A DNA stretch of 64,000 nt, from NCBI GenBank assembly GCA_025846845.1, contig JAOYTL010000002.1:248001-312000 (forward strand), in the 5' to 3' direction. The DNA is from Alloboseaceae bacterium BT-24-1. GTDB lineage: Bacteria > Pseudomonadota > Alphaproteobacteria > Rhizobiales > Beijerinckiaceae. The notes beneath the pieces are model-generated. The model made no database searches. It saw only the letters and a list, made by a program, of their open reading frames with translations, and was not told where the DNA came from. The position numbers and the translations under genes are program-made. Positions 48,906-58,045 of this stretch are shown in pieces (the first letter of the stretch is position 1; every line of letters starts with the position of its first letter).

Positions 48906-49567
48906 GTGCCGTCGAAAACGGGCCGAATGCCGCCGGTCTGATGGACCGGATGTACCGCTTCCAGCGGCACATCTACGATGCGACCCGGAAGTTCTATCTG
49001 CTCGGCCGCGATGGCTTGATCGCTGACTTGAAGCCGCCGCCGGGCGGGGCCGTGCTGGAGATCGGCTGCGGCACCGGGCGCAACCTGATCAGGATCGCCC
49101 AGCGCTACCCGCATGCGCGCTGCTACGGGCTCGACGTCTCCGAGGAGATGTTGCGCACGGCGCGTGAGCAGGTGGCGAAAGCGGGGCTTGCCGACCGGAT
49201 CACGCTGGCACAGGCCGATGCGACCAGTTTCGACCCGCAGGCGCTGTTCGGCCGCGCCGGTTTCGAACGGGTGGTAATCTCCTATGCGCTTTCGATGATC
49301 CCGCCCTGGCGCGAGGCGCTCGCGCAGGCGCTGCGCGTCGTTCCGCCGAGGGGCTCGCTGCACATCGTCGATTTCGGCGACCAGGCGCAGCTGCCTGCTC
49401 CATTCAAGGCGGTGCTCAACCGCTGGCTGGCGCTGTTCCATGTCACGCCGCGCAAGGATTTCGATGCGGTCGTGACCGAGCTCTGTGCCGAGGCCGGCGT
49501 CATCGGCGGCACCACGCGGCTGTTCGGCGGCTATAGCGTACAAGCAGTCGCGATCAGGCCGGCGTGA
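48902..49567 (+). CDS. btaB: BtaB, diacylglycerylhomoserine N-methyltransferase
   Basis: BtaB adds three methyl groups to diacylglycerylhomoserine to give DGTS, which can replace phospholipids. It is a 221-residue class I methyltransferase with AdoMet loop VLEIGCGTGR at 51-60. The acidic RCYGLDVSEEML follows, then the post-I motif region VVISYALSMIPPW and LHIVDFGD. The GTG start overlaps the btaA stop by 4 bp, showing coupled translation; the pairing is the main evidence for the specific function. Confidence 0.88.
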   Translation: MSAVENGPNAAGLMDRMYRFQRHIYDATRKFYLLGRDGLIADLKPPPGGAVLEIGCGTGRNLIRIAQRYPHARCYGLDVSEEMLRTAREQVAKAGLADRITLAQADATSFDPQALFGRAGFERVVISYALSMIPPWREALAQALRVVPPRGSLHIVDFGDQAQLPAPFKAVLNRWLALFHVTPRKDFDAVVTELCAEAGVIGGTTRLFGGYSVQAVAIRPA

Positions 49568-49613
49568 GCGCCGGGGCTGGACGCCGTCGCCGCCACGCTG
49601 CTACGCCGATGGG

Positions 49614-50414
49614 ATGAGTGCAGCCGCCGATCCCGACGACAGCAGCAATGGACGCTCCGGGCTGCGCGACCGGCTTCGGCAGCTCTATCACGGGCGGAGC
49701 CCGGCGGCGCTGCGTTTCCAGGTCGCGACGCTGGTCGTCGATCTCCTGATCATCGGTTTCTTCATCGCGACGCCGCTGCTGCGTGACCGGCCGGAATTCC
49801 TCTGGCTCGACTATGCGGTCGCGATCATCGTCGCCGCCGAGATCGCGGCGCGCTTCCTCGCCTCCTCGAACATGCTGCGGCTGCTGCGCCAGCCCACCAT
49901 GCTGCTCGACCTCTTCATCCTGGCGACGCTGCTGGCGCCGCAATGGCTGGAGAATTTCGGCTTCCTGCGAATCTTGAGGCTCTGGTCGCTGTCGCGGCGC
50001 GGCTTGATCTGGGCGCAGCTGCGGCAGACGCGGTTCCGCGACTGGGAGGACGTCGCCAAGGCTTTGGTCAACCTCGCGACCTTCCTCTTCGTCGTCACCG
50101 GCTTCGTCTATACTTTCTTCTTCATGAGCCGGCCCGGGCTGGAGGGCTATGTCGAGGCCCTCTATTTCACCGTCGCGACAGTGACGACGACCGGTTTCGG
50201 CGACATCACCCTGCCGGGGATCGCAGGCAAGCTGACCTCGATCGTGGTGATGATCATCGGCATCTCGCTGTTCGTGCGGCTGGCGCAGGCGGTGTTCCGG
50301 CCGCACAAGGTGACCTTCCCCTGCCCGGAATGCGCCCTGCAGCGTCACGAGCCCGATGCCGTGCACTGCAAGGCCTGCGGCCATCTGCTGAAGATACCGG
50401 ACGACGACGAGTAA
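49614..50414 (+). CDS. Ion channel (K+ type) with C-terminal zinc ribbon
   Basis: This is a 266-residue inner-membrane channel of the voltage-gated layout, with about four S1-S4-like spans. The fourth has arginines (FLRILRLWSLSRRGLIW, about 117-133). The pore follows, with the selectivity filter TTTGFGD (191-197) and a last inner helix. The filter GFGD replaces the usual GYGD, which occurs in some real K+ channels. The tail has two CxxC pairs, CPEC at 237-240 and CKAC at 252-255, forming a probable zinc ribbon, with no RCK domain. The ATG at 49614 is 46 bp after btaB; a regulatory link to it is unproven. Confidence 0.88.
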   Translation: MSAAADPDDSSNGRSGLRDRLRQLYHGRSPAALRFQVATLVVDLLIIGFFIATPLLRDRPEFLWLDYAVAIIVAAEIAARFLASSNMLRLLRQPTMLLDLFILATLLAPQWLENFGFLRILRLWSLSRRGLIWAQLRQTRFRDWEDVAKALVNLATFLFVVTGFVYTFFFMSRPGLEGYVEALYFTVATVTTTGFGDITLPGIAGKLTSIVVMIIGISLFVRLAQAVFRPHKVTFPCPECALQRHEPDAVHCKACGHLLKIPDDDE

Positions 50415-50567
50415 TCGGCGCGCTTGGCCCGATGATCTCGACGCCTTTCTCGGAAAGCGATCTGGCCCGTGATCCATGCCGGAAGAGGAGTGCTGACATG
50501 GGCGGGCCACTTTGACGCCTAGAGGGGTATTCGGCCTTCCAGTCAGACCGTGAAATTTGGAGCGATG

Positions 50568-51161
50568 ATGGCGCCTGTGCAGGTCGATCCTGAAAAGGTC
50601 CGGGAATTCGAGGACGCCTCGCGCTTCTACGACTGGCTTGGCCAGCACCACGACCGAGCGGACGAAGTCTGGATCAAGATCCACAAGCTCTCGTCGGGCC
50701 TGCGCTCGATCACACCCAAGGAGGCGATCGATGTCGTGCTCTGCTGGGGTTGGATCGACGGCGTCAAGAAGAGCCTCGACGAACGCAGCTATCTGCAACG
50801 CTACAGTCCGAGGAGCGCCAGAAGTATCTGGAGCCAGATCAATGTCGACAATGTCGCCCGCCTGATCACAGAGGGGCGCATGACCGAGCACGGCCTGATG
50901 CAGGTCGAGGCAGCCAAGGCCGATGGCCGATGGGCGCGCGCTTATGGCGCCGGTCAAAATCTGAAAATCCCCGACGATCTCCAGGCTGCGATCGACGCAG
51001 AGCCCCTGGCTCGCGAGATGCTGTCGAAGCTGAGTGGACAGAACCGCTTTGCCCTGGCGTTTCGTGTCCACAACCTCAAGACGGAAACGGGGAGAAAGAA
51101 GAAGATCGCGGCCTTCGTCGAGATGCTCAAGCGCGGCGAGACGATCTATCCGCAGCGCTAG
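50568..51161 (+). CDS. YdeI/OmpD-associated family protein
   Basis: This protein of 197 residues contains FYDWLGQHHDRADEVWIKI and LCWGWIDGVKKSLDE, both typical of the YdeI (bacteriocin-protection/OmpD-associated) family. A C-terminal basic region follows, RVHNLKTETGRKKKIAAFV. The molecular role is unclear; E. coli YdeI and relatives are linked to tolerance of stress or bacteriocin. It has no signal peptide. Two ATGs (50565 and 50568) and a GTG at 50550 are possible starts; GGAG lies 5 bases before 50568. Confidence 0.82.
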   Translation: MAPVQVDPEKVREFEDASRFYDWLGQHHDRADEVWIKIHKLSSGLRSITPKEAIDVVLCWGWIDGVKKSLDERSYLQRYSPRSARSIWSQINVDNVARLITEGRMTEHGLMQVEAAKADGRWARAYGAGQNLKIPDDLQAAIDAEPLAREMLSKLSGQNRFALAFRVHNLKTETGRKKKIAAFVEMLKRGETIYPQR

Positions 51162-51183
51162 AGGGGCCGGATTGCGAACCCGG

Positions 51184-51744
51184 CTAGTGCCGCGTCTCGG
51201 TCTCGCGCTCGGCCTCCGGTGAGCCGAGCGTGATCGCGCTCTTCTCCGGCATGCCGATCATCCGGCCGACCGTGGCCGGGCGCGGCATCTGCGCATGCGC
51301 CGCCTTCATGATCGCGAGACTGGCGAGGATGTCGGCCGGGAAGGGCGTGACCTTGCGGTTGGTCATGTCGACATGCAGCGACAGGTTCTCGGAGGTCGCG
51401 GCGAGCCAGCCCTCGCTGGCATGGCGCATTTCGAGATAGTAGTGCAGGCGCTTGTCGTCGAAGGCGATGAGTTGCGCGGTGACGCGTACGAGGTCGCTGG
51501 CCGTCAGCTCGCGCTTGTAGAGCACATGGCATTCGGCCGAGAAGAACGAGGCCTTGCGGGTCTCGACATAGTCCTGGTTCAGGCCGACGAGCGAGAAGAC
51601 CTCGTCGACCGCGCGATCGAACAGGACATGGTAATAGGCCATATTGAGATGGCCGTTATAGTCGATCCATTGCGGCTCGACCCGCATCGGGGACGAAACG
51701 AAGGGAGCGAAGAACAGGGCGGTCGTGCGAATTTTGTCCGGCAT
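51184..51744 (-). CDS. Hotdog-fold acyl-CoA thioesterase family protein
   Basis: This 186-residue member of the 4HBT-type thioesterases has the segment WIDYNGHLNMAYYHVLFDRA (about 29-48), which carries the active Asp/Asn-Gly-His pattern. ARKASFFSAECHVLYKREL and LRHASEGWLAATSENLSLHV-like strands follow. The substrate is not known; relatives act on carnitine-CoA or short acyl-CoAs. The ATG at 51744 has AAAGGAGG upstream. A much longer overlapping frame on the same strand upstream is only the mirror of the divergent oxidoreductase gene. Confidence 0.87.
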   Translation of the reverse strand: MPDKIRTTALFFAPFVSSPMRVEPQWIDYNGHLNMAYYHVLFDRAVDEVFSLVGLNQDYVETRKASFFSAECHVLYKRELTASDLVRVTAQLIAFDDKRLHYYLEMRHASEGWLAATSENLSLHVDMTNRKVTPFPADILASLAIMKAAHAQMPRPATVGRMIGMPEKSAITLGSPEAERETETRH

Positions 51745-51891
51745 CGGCGCCTCCTTTCGTCCTTTTGTCCCGTCGATGCGTGGGCGGCTCTGCGCTGCCG
51801 CCTCTTGTCGGCGCGGGCGCGGCGCGTGAAAACAACACGAGCCGCTGCTCCATAGGCCGAACCATTCCAGACTAGGCGAAGTTCTCAAGCC

Positions 51892-53337
51892 ATGACAATG
51901 CCTTCTACCACTTCCGTGCCTCAGCCCGCCCCTGCTCGTGCTGCAGAGCTGCCGCCGTCGCCGCAGGCCGTTGCTGCGATAACGCGGGAGCTGGCCGCGC
52001 TGTTCGGCAACCGGCTCGTCACCAGCCTCGCTGTCCGGCAGCAGCATGGCCATACGTTGACCTGGATCCCGAACCAGCCACCGGACGCCGTGGTCTATCC
52101 CGAGAGCACCGAAGAGGTGGCCTCGATCGTGAAACTCTGCGCCGGATACGGGGTTCCCGTCATCGCCTTCGGTACCGGGACCTCGCTTGAGGGGCATGTC
52201 AACGCGCCGTTCGGCGGCGTCTGCATCGACATGAGCCAGATGAAGCGGGTTGTCGCGGTGCATGCGGAAGACCTCGACTGCACGGTCGAGGCCGGCGTCA
52301 CCCGCAAGGAGCTGAACGAGCATCTGCGCGACCAGGGCCTGTTCTTCCCGATCGACCCCGGCGCCGACGCCTCGATCGGCGGCATGGCGGCGACGCGCGC
52401 CTCCGGCACCAATGCCGTGCGCTACGGCACGATGAAGGACAATGTCATCGCGTTGACCGCGGTGATGGCCGATGGCGCCATCGTCAAGACGGCGAGCCGG
52501 GCCCGGAAATCCTCGGCCGGCTATGATCTCACCCGCCTGCTCGTCGGTTCCGAAGGCACGCTCGGCATCATCACCGAGGTGACGCTGAAGCTGCACGGCA
52601 TTCCCGAGGCGGTCTCGGCCGGCGTCTGCTCGTTCCCATCCGTGAAGGCGGCGTGCGACGCGACGATCATGACGATCCAGTCGGGCCTGCCGGTGGCGCG
52701 GATCGAATTGTTCGACGACATGATGATCCGCGGCGTCAACCTGCACTCCAAGCTCGGCCTGCCGGAGACGACGATGCTGTTCGTCGAGTTCCATGGCTCC
52801 GAGGACGGGGTGAAGGAGCAGGCCGAGCGCTTCGGCGAGATCGCGGCCGAGTTCGGCGGAGGACCGTTCGACTGGGCGACCAGGGCCGAGGATCGCTCGA
52901 AGCTGTGGCAGGCGAGGCACGACGCCTACTGGGCGGCGCGGGCGCTGCGGCCCGGGGCAGAATCGGTCGCGACCGACGTCTGCGTGCCGATCTCGCGGCT
53001 GGCGGAATGCGTCGACGAGACCAAGCGCGACATCGAGGCCTCCGGACTGATCGCGCCGATCGTCGGGCATGTCGGTGACGGCAATTTCCACACCCAGCCG
53101 ATGGTCGACCGCGACGATCCCGACGAGATGGCGCGCTGCGAGGCTTTCATCGATCGGCTGGTCAAGCGGGCGCTCGCCATGGGCGGGACCTGCACCGGCG
53201 AGCACGGCGTCGGCCAGAAGAAGATGAAGTATCTCGAGATCGAGCACAGCCCGGCCGCGCTCGCGGTGATGCGGCTGATCAAGCGCTCGCTCGACCCGCA
53301 GAACATCCTCAATCCCGGCAAGATCATCGCCTTGTGA
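51892..53337 (+). CDS. FAD-binding oxidoreductase (D-lactate/glycolate dehydrogenase, GlcD-type)
   Basis: This is a 481-residue flavoprotein. The N-terminal PCMH FAD domain has PESTEEVASIVKLC and FGTGTSLEGHVNAPFGG (about 90-106). GADASIGGMAATRASGTNAVRYG is a strong FAD signature. The C-terminal FAD-oxidase domain contains APIVGHVGDGNFHT and GGTCTGEHGVGQKK, with the metal and substrate histidines of D-2-hydroxyacid dehydrogenases. It closely resembles D-lactate dehydrogenase (cytochrome) of mitochondria and GlcD. No glcEF partners lie beside it, so it probably works alone and passes electrons to the respiratory chain. Confidence 0.92.
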   Translation: MTMPSTTSVPQPAPARAAELPPSPQAVAAITRELAALFGNRLVTSLAVRQQHGHTLTWIPNQPPDAVVYPESTEEVASIVKLCAGYGVPVIAFGTGTSLEGHVNAPFGGVCIDMSQMKRVVAVHAEDLDCTVEAGVTRKELNEHLRDQGLFFPIDPGADASIGGMAATRASGTNAVRYGTMKDNVIALTAVMADGAIVKTASRARKSSAGYDLTRLLVGSEGTLGIITEVTLKLHGIPEAVSAGVCSFPSVKAACDATIMTIQSGLPVARIELFDDMMIRGVNLHSKLGLPETTMLFVEFHGSEDGVKEQAERFGEIAAEFGGGPFDWATRAEDRSKLWQARHDAYWAARALRPGAESVATDVCVPISRLAECVDETKRDIEASGLIAPIVGHVGDGNFHTQPMVDRDDPDEMARCEAFIDRLVKRALAMGGTCTGEHGVGQKKMKYLEIEHSPAALAVMRLIKRSLDPQNILNPGKIIAL

Positions 53338-53443
53338 CATCCAACCGCGCTCTCGGGCGGTATTACCCACAAGAATGTCGTGATCCTGCCGCGACTTGCG
53401 TGCATGATTAGGCGGTCGACATTTCGAGGATTGATGCAAGAGC

Positions 53444-56400
53444 GTGCGTGAGGCCCTGACCTTCCTGGCCGGGCTGCTCGTCGCGGCGTTGCTGGCCGCG
53501 CTGCTGGGGCCGGGCTTCGTCGACTGGCGCGAGTACAGGCCCCATTTCGAGCAGCGCATCAGCGCCGCGCTCGGCGTCGAGACCCGTGTCGCCGGCGAAA
53601 TCGGGCTGCGGCTGCTGCCATCGCCGCGGCTGGTTCTGGGGCAGGTGCGTCTTGGTTCCGGCGAAGCGGGGGCCAGCGGGGCAACCATCGAGACGCTGAC
53701 GGCCGAGCTTGCTCTGGCGCCATTGGCGCGCGGCGAGTTCAGGCTGGTCGAAGCCGAGGCCGATGGGTTGACGCTCAGCCTCGTCGCCGACGAGACCGGC
53801 GCGATCGCCCTGCCGGTCCGCCAAGGCGCCGGCCTTCCGGCCGAGACCGCGATCGACCGGTTGGCAGTCCGTCGTTCCGCCCTGATCTGGCGCGAACCCG
53901 GCAAGGCGGCGCAGACGCTGGCGCCGATCTCGGTCGATGTGTCCGCCGTCAGCCTGCATGGACCCTGGCGCGTCGAAGGGGAGATTGCCGGCTCGTCCGT
54001 GCGCCTCGTCACCGGCGCGGTCGAGGCCGATGGGCGGTTGCGCACCAAGGTGTCGGTCACCGGCGAGCAGGCGCAGTTCGGCTTCGACGGTTCGCTGATC
54101 CTCGGAGCGACCGAGGGGCGTGTCCGGTCCGGGCTGGAGGGCAGCTTCACGATGGCGCCTGGCGGAGCCGTCAGCCTGGCGGGACGGGTGAGCGGCGACA
54201 GCCGGCGTCTCGACTTCGCCGGCCTTGCCGTCGATATCGCCGGCGGCGCCGCGCGCCTGGAAGGCGAAGGCTCGTTCAATCCGGCTGACAGCACCGGCAG
54301 CGTCCAGCTCAAGGCGCGCCGGCTCGACGCTGACGCGCTGATCGAGGCTCTCGCCCAGCGGCCGGGCTATCAGCGTGCCTTGCAGGCGCTGCCGGGACAG
54401 GTCGATCTTTCGCTCGAGCTCGACCAGATCGCCTGGCGCGGCGAGGATTTCAGCGGCTTTGCCCTGCGCGGCAAGCTCGATGGCGACGGGCTCGATGCCG
54501 GGAGCGCCACGGTCAAGATCGCCAATGCCGTCCTCGATGCGCGCGGCGCGCTCGATGGCCAGAGCTTTCGCGGCACGGTCGAGGCGAAGGCGCCGGATGC
54601 GCGCCGGGTGGCCCTCGCCCTGGCGCGGCTGGGTGTCGAGGCCGGGCTGGCCGACAGCTTCGCAGCTCTGCGCAGTTTCGACGGCACGGCGGTGCTGCAC
54701 TGGAGCCAGGAGCAACTCGCGGTCACGCGCCTGACCGCGCGGGCGGGCTCCGGTCCGCGCCTCGAAGGCTCCGGCGCACTCACCTCCGGCCGGCTCGACG
54801 CCAAGTTGACCCTGAACGGGCTCGACCTCTCGACCTTGCCGCCAGGCGACAGCCTGAATGCGCTCACCGGCCGGCGCGACCTTTCGCTCGATCTCACGCT
54901 GAATGGTCTGCGCTATCTGTCGGCCCCACCGGGCTCGGCTCGGCTCGCGCTGACCCGGCAAGGTGCCGACTGGCGCCTCAGCCGGCTGGCCGTCGACGGC
55001 TTCGGCGGCGTCAAGGTCGAGGGCGAGGGCGCTTTGCTGCCGGGTGGCGGCGAGATCGCCGGGCGGGTGCGCGCCCCGCGTTTCGCGGCGCTGACGGCGC
55101 TGGCCGGGCCCTTGCTGCCGGAAGGGTTGCGGCGCGTCTTGCCGCGGATCGAGGACGGGCTTGCCGGCATCGACGCCGGCTTCAAGCTGGCGCGCGCCTC
55201 GAACGGAGAAACCAGTGTCATCGCCGAGGGCTCGGCCCAGGCCGGGCGTTTGTCGCTCAACGGCAAGCTCGACGCAGCCGGCCAGTGGAGCGGCGGCGAT
55301 GTGAAGCTCTCGCTCGACGACCGTCGCCGCGCCTTTGCCGCCTTCGGGCTGCCGCGCCCGGCGCGGGGCGGACCGGGCGAGCTTACACTCGGCTTCGGTG
55401 CCGCCGGGCCGGTCGGCTCGCTCGCTGGACCGGGGCTGATGCTCGTGCTCGAAGGCGCAGGCGATGCGGCGCGGCTGAGCCTCCAGGCCGACGGGCCGGG
55501 ACAGGTGCTGCCCGAGGGACTGGCGCGGCTGGTCCCGGACGGGGTGCTCGACGCGCATGGGCGTGTCTCCTTCGGCGAGGAAGCCAGGCTCGACGACCTC
55601 GTCGTCAACGCCGGCGGCAAGGCGGCGCGCGGCGCGCTCAGCTTCTCGGCCGAGCGCGGCATTGGCGGGAAGCTCGACCTGCCTTCGCTCGCATTGCAGC
55701 CGGTGCTTGCGGCCGTGCTCGGACAGGCCCAGCCGGTTAGCGGGAGTCAGTGGTCGCCGAGCCGCTTCCAGGGCGGCACGAATCTGGGTGAGATCAGGCT
55801 CGCTCTTGGCGCCGATCGGTTCGAGCTGACCGACAAGATCGCGTTGTCCAAGGCTCGCTTCGACCTCGCGGCAGGGCCTGATGGGCTCACGCTCGACAAT
55901 CTCCGTGGCGGCCATGCTGGTGGCGAGGTCCGCGGGCGGCTCACAGTGCGCCGGGACGGTGGATTGGCGCAGGTCGCCGGCAAGCTGGGCCTGGCCGGGC
56001 TCGACCTTTCCGCGCTGACCAAGGACGCTCTCACCGGCAGGCTTTCCGGCAACTTCGAGGCCGGCGGCTCGGGCGAGAGCCCGGCGCGCCTGATCGCGGC
56101 GCTCGGCGGCGCCGGCTCGATCAGCGTCTCGGGCGCGGGCATGACGCGTTTCGATCCCTCTGCGATCTCCAAGGTGATCGCCGCGACGGGCGAGGATGCG
56201 TCCGAGAGCGAGACGGACCGCCTGCAGGACCGGATCGGCGCGGCGCTGGAAAAGGCGAGCTGGCCGCTCGGCGACGTCACCATTCCCTTCACGCAGGCGG
56301 CAGGCGTGCTGCGCGTCTCGCCCGTCTCCGTCGAGCGTGCCGGCCTGCGGGCCGAGGCCACCGGGCTCGTCGACTGGCGGGCGATGACGACTGATCTACG

Positions 56401-57244
56401 CCTGAATCTCCGCCCGCTCGGCGCCGCGCCGAAGGGCTGGCCGGAGCAGTTGCCGCAGGTCGGCGTCGCCTGGCGCGGCCCGCTCGAGGCGCCCAAGCGC
56501 GAGACCGATGTCGGGGCGCTTTCCAATGTGGTGGCGGCGCGGGCGCTGGCGCGCGAGATCGAGCGGGTCGAGGCCTTCGAGGCGGACCAGCGCGAGCGGG
56601 CGATGAACGTCCGGCGCCTGCGGGCGGAGCGCGAGCTGCGCGAGAACGAGCGCAAGCTGGCCGAGTTCCTGAAGGCCGAGGAGGAGCGCCGCATCGCCGA
56701 GGAGAAGCGGGCGGAGGAGGCGCGCAAGGCCGAGGAAGCCAGGCTCGCCGAAGAGGCCCGCAAGGCCGAGATTGCACGGCGCGCAGAAGAGGCCAGACAG
56801 GCCGAGGAAGCTCGCAAGGCGGAGGCAGCGCGCAAGGCCGAAGAGGCGAGGCTCGCTGAAGAAGTCCGCAAGGCCGAGATCGCGCGGCGCGCCGAGGAGG
56901 CAAGGCAGGCCGAGGAGGCCCGCAGAGCGGAGGTTGCCCGCAGGCTGGAAGAGGCGCGCCTCGCTGAGGAAGCGCGCAAGCTTGAGATCGCAAAGCGGCA
57001 GGACGAGATCCGGCGGGCCGAAGAGGAGCGGCGCAAGGCCGAGGCCGAGGAGCGGGCGAGGCAGGCTGCGATCCGGGCTGCGATCGAGGGGCGGCCTGGA
57101 CCTATGATTCTGCAGGGGGCGCCGCCTTCCTATATTCCCGGCGATCCCTATGTCAGGCCGCGTGCTGAAGCTCCGCCGCTGCCGCCGCCGCTCGATATCC
57201 AGTCGGTGCCGAGACCGCTGTCGCGTTCGCCCCTGCAGAACTGA
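53444..57244 (+). CDS. AsmA-family inner-membrane/periplasmic protein with long charged helix
   Basis: This is a giant AsmA-type protein of 1266 residues. An N-terminal membrane anchor (LTFLAGLLVAALLAALLG, about 5-22) precedes a long periplasmic beta-rich bridge domain with many short repeats. The central AsmA_2-like domain lies around 800-1000, with LDLSALTKDALTGRLSG and ITGLVDWRAMTTDLRL-like elements. AsmA proteins help move phospholipids to the outer membrane or affect outer-membrane biogenesis. Residues about 1095-1202 form three copies of a 36-residue unit starting AEEARLAEEARKAEIARR, predicted as a single charged alpha helix. The GTG start is weakly supported. Confidence 0.88.
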   Translation: MREALTFLAGLLVAALLAALLGPGFVDWREYRPHFEQRISAALGVETRVAGEIGLRLLPSPRLVLGQVRLGSGEAGASGATIETLTAELALAPLARGEFRLVEAEADGLTLSLVADETGAIALPVRQGAGLPAETAIDRLAVRRSALIWREPGKAAQTLAPISVDVSAVSLHGPWRVEGEIAGSSVRLVTGAVEADGRLRTKVSVTGEQAQFGFDGSLILGATEGRVRSGLEGSFTMAPGGAVSLAGRVSGDSRRLDFAGLAVDIAGGAARLEGEGSFNPADSTGSVQLKARRLDADALIEALAQRPGYQRALQALPGQVDLSLELDQIAWRGEDFSGFALRGKLDGDGLDAGSATVKIANAVLDARGALDGQSFRGTVEAKAPDARRVALALARLGVEAGLADSFAALRSFDGTAVLHWSQEQLAVTRLTARAGSGPRLEGSGALTSGRLDAKLTLNGLDLSTLPPGDSLNALTGRRDLSLDLTLNGLRYLSAPPGSARLALTRQGADWRLSRLAVDGFGGVKVEGEGALLPGGGEIAGRVRAPRFAALTALAGPLLPEGLRRVLPRIEDGLAGIDAGFKLARASNGETSVIAEGSAQAGRLSLNGKLDAAGQWSGGDVKLSLDDRRRAFAAFGLPRPARGGPGELTLGFGAAGPVGSLAGPGLMLVLEGAGDAARLSLQADGPGQVLPEGLARLVPDGVLDAHGRVSFGEEARLDDLVVNAGGKAARGALSFSAERGIGGKLDLPSLALQPVLAAVLGQAQPVSGSQWSPSRFQGGTNLGEIRLALGADRFELTDKIALSKARFDLAAGPDGLTLDNLRGGHAGGEVRGRLTVRRDGGLAQVAGKLGLAGLDLSALTKDALTGRLSGNFEAGGSGESPARLIAALGGAGSISVSGAGMTRFDPSAISKVIAATGEDASESETDRLQDRIGAALEKASWPLGDVTIPFTQAAGVLRVSPVSVERAGLRAEATGLVDWRAMTTDLRLNLRPLGAAPKGWPEQLPQVGVAWRGPLEAPKRETDVGALSNVVAARALAREIERVEAFEADQRERAMNVRRLRAERELRENERKLAEFLKAEEERRIAEEKRAEEARKAEEARLAEEARKAEIARRAEEARQAEEARKAEAARKAEEARLAEEVRKAEIARRAEEARQAEEARRAEVARRLEEARLAEEARKLEIAKRQDEIRRAEEERRKAEAEERARQAAIRAAIEGRPGPMILQGAPPSYIPGDPYVRPRAEAPPLPPPLDIQSVPRPLSRSPLQN
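56729..57052 (+). repeat. Three tandem 108-bp coding repeats in asmA-like gene
   Basis: Copies start at 56729, 56837 and 56945. Each encodes 36 residues of the form AEEARLAEEARKAEIARR plus AEEARQAEEARKAEAARK. Copies 1 and 2 differ at only a few residues, copy 3 more, and synonymous differences are frequent. Confidence 0.8.
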
Positions 57245-57290
57245 TTCAAGCTGCTGGCAAACTGATTCAGGCGCATGCGGGGCTGATTCA
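57241..57290. repeat. Three CTGATTCA words at exact 21-bp spacing
   Basis: CTGATTCA occurs at 57241, 57262 and 57283, beginning at the stop codon of the AsmA gene. Each contains GATTC, a GANTC site for the CcrM methylase. The bases between them are unrelated. The three lie on the same DNA face. Confidence 0.6.
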
Positions 57291-57343
57291 AATTTCTCCC
57301 GTAAGGTACTGAACCGGCAAGCTTTTCGCTTCAAGCCAAGCTG

Positions 57344-57952
57344 TCAGTTGCCCTGGAGCAGCTTGAAGGCGATCGCCCACATGGTGGCGGCGACGATGCC
57401 GTCGAGGATTCGCCAGGACCTCTGATCGGCGAAGAGCGGGCGCAGCCAGCGGGCGCCATAACCCAGCCCGAAGAAGAACAGGAACGAGGCGGTCATCGCG
57501 CCGGCGGCGAAGACCAGTTCCTGCCCGGGAAACTGGCTCGCGATGCTGCCGATCAGCAGCACCGTGTCGAGATAGACATGCGGGTTGAGCCAGGTCAGCG
57601 CGGCGCAGGTGACGAGGCTGGCGGATAGCGTTGCGCCACCGGCGGAGCCGACCGCGAGCGCCTCGGACGAGCGCAAGGCCGAGAGCAGGCTACACGCGCC
57701 GTACCAGATCAGGAAGGCGGCGCCGCCATAGCGCAGGGCCGGTTCGAGCATGGGCAGCATCGCCGTCGCCTGCCGCAGGCCGATGACGCCGGCCAGGATC
57801 AGGACCGCATCCGAGAGCGCGCAGGTGAGACAGATCGCGAAGACGTGCTCGTTCCGCAGGCCCTGCCGCAGCACGAAGCTGTTCTGGGCGCCGATGGCGA
57901 CGATCAGGCTGAGACCCATGGTGAAGCCGGTGACATAGACGGAGAGAGGCAT
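57344..57952 (-). CDS. LysE/ArgO-family basic amino acid exporter
   Basis: This 202-residue inner-membrane protein has six hydrophobic segments. The first contains GFTMGLSLIVAIGAQNSFVLRQG (about 9-31, with the conserved GxQN pattern), then ALSDAVLILAGVIG and LTWLNPHVYLDTVLL (about 117-131), a LysE/ArgO hallmark. It exports lysine or arginine (and toxic analogues such as canavanine). It is divergent from an ArgP-type LysR regulator 93 bp away, the standard arrangement for lysE/lysG and argO/argP. Confidence 0.93.
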   Translation of the reverse strand: MPLSVYVTGFTMGLSLIVAIGAQNSFVLRQGLRNEHVFAICLTCALSDAVLILAGVIGLRQATAMLPMLEPALRYGGAAFLIWYGACSLLSALRSSEALAVGSAGGATLSASLVTCAALTWLNPHVYLDTVLLIGSIASQFPGQELVFAAGAMTASFLFFFGLGYGARWLRPLFADQRSWRILDGIVAATMWAIAFKLLQGN

Positions 57953-58045
57953 GAGCGGCGGTCCCGTTTCTGCCGTCCCGTCTAGGCACTGAGCGCGCCT
58001 TAGTGTAGTTAAACGTCATAATTCTGATTAAGCTGAGCTAATGTA
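57953..58045. promoter_or_regulatory. Divergent exporter/ArgP control region
   Basis: This 93-bp AT-richer region must carry both promoters and the ArgP operator. AGCT-g-AGCT (58031-58039) is a small palindrome next to the regulator start. TTAGTGTAG and GTTAAACG upstream could fit a LysR T-N11-A pattern, but I cannot fix one site. Confidence 0.45.

Noticed and set aside
51745..54312. Upstream part of a 1042-codon reverse-strand frame
   Set aside because: Only the last 186 codons are a gene (thioesterase). The rest mirrors the FAD oxidoreductase and the start of the AsmA gene and has low-complexity Ser/Arg/Pro composition.
55747..57036. 429-codon reverse-strand frame with repetitive Ser/Ala/Arg
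   Set aside because: It is the antisense reading of the AsmA charged helix repeats.
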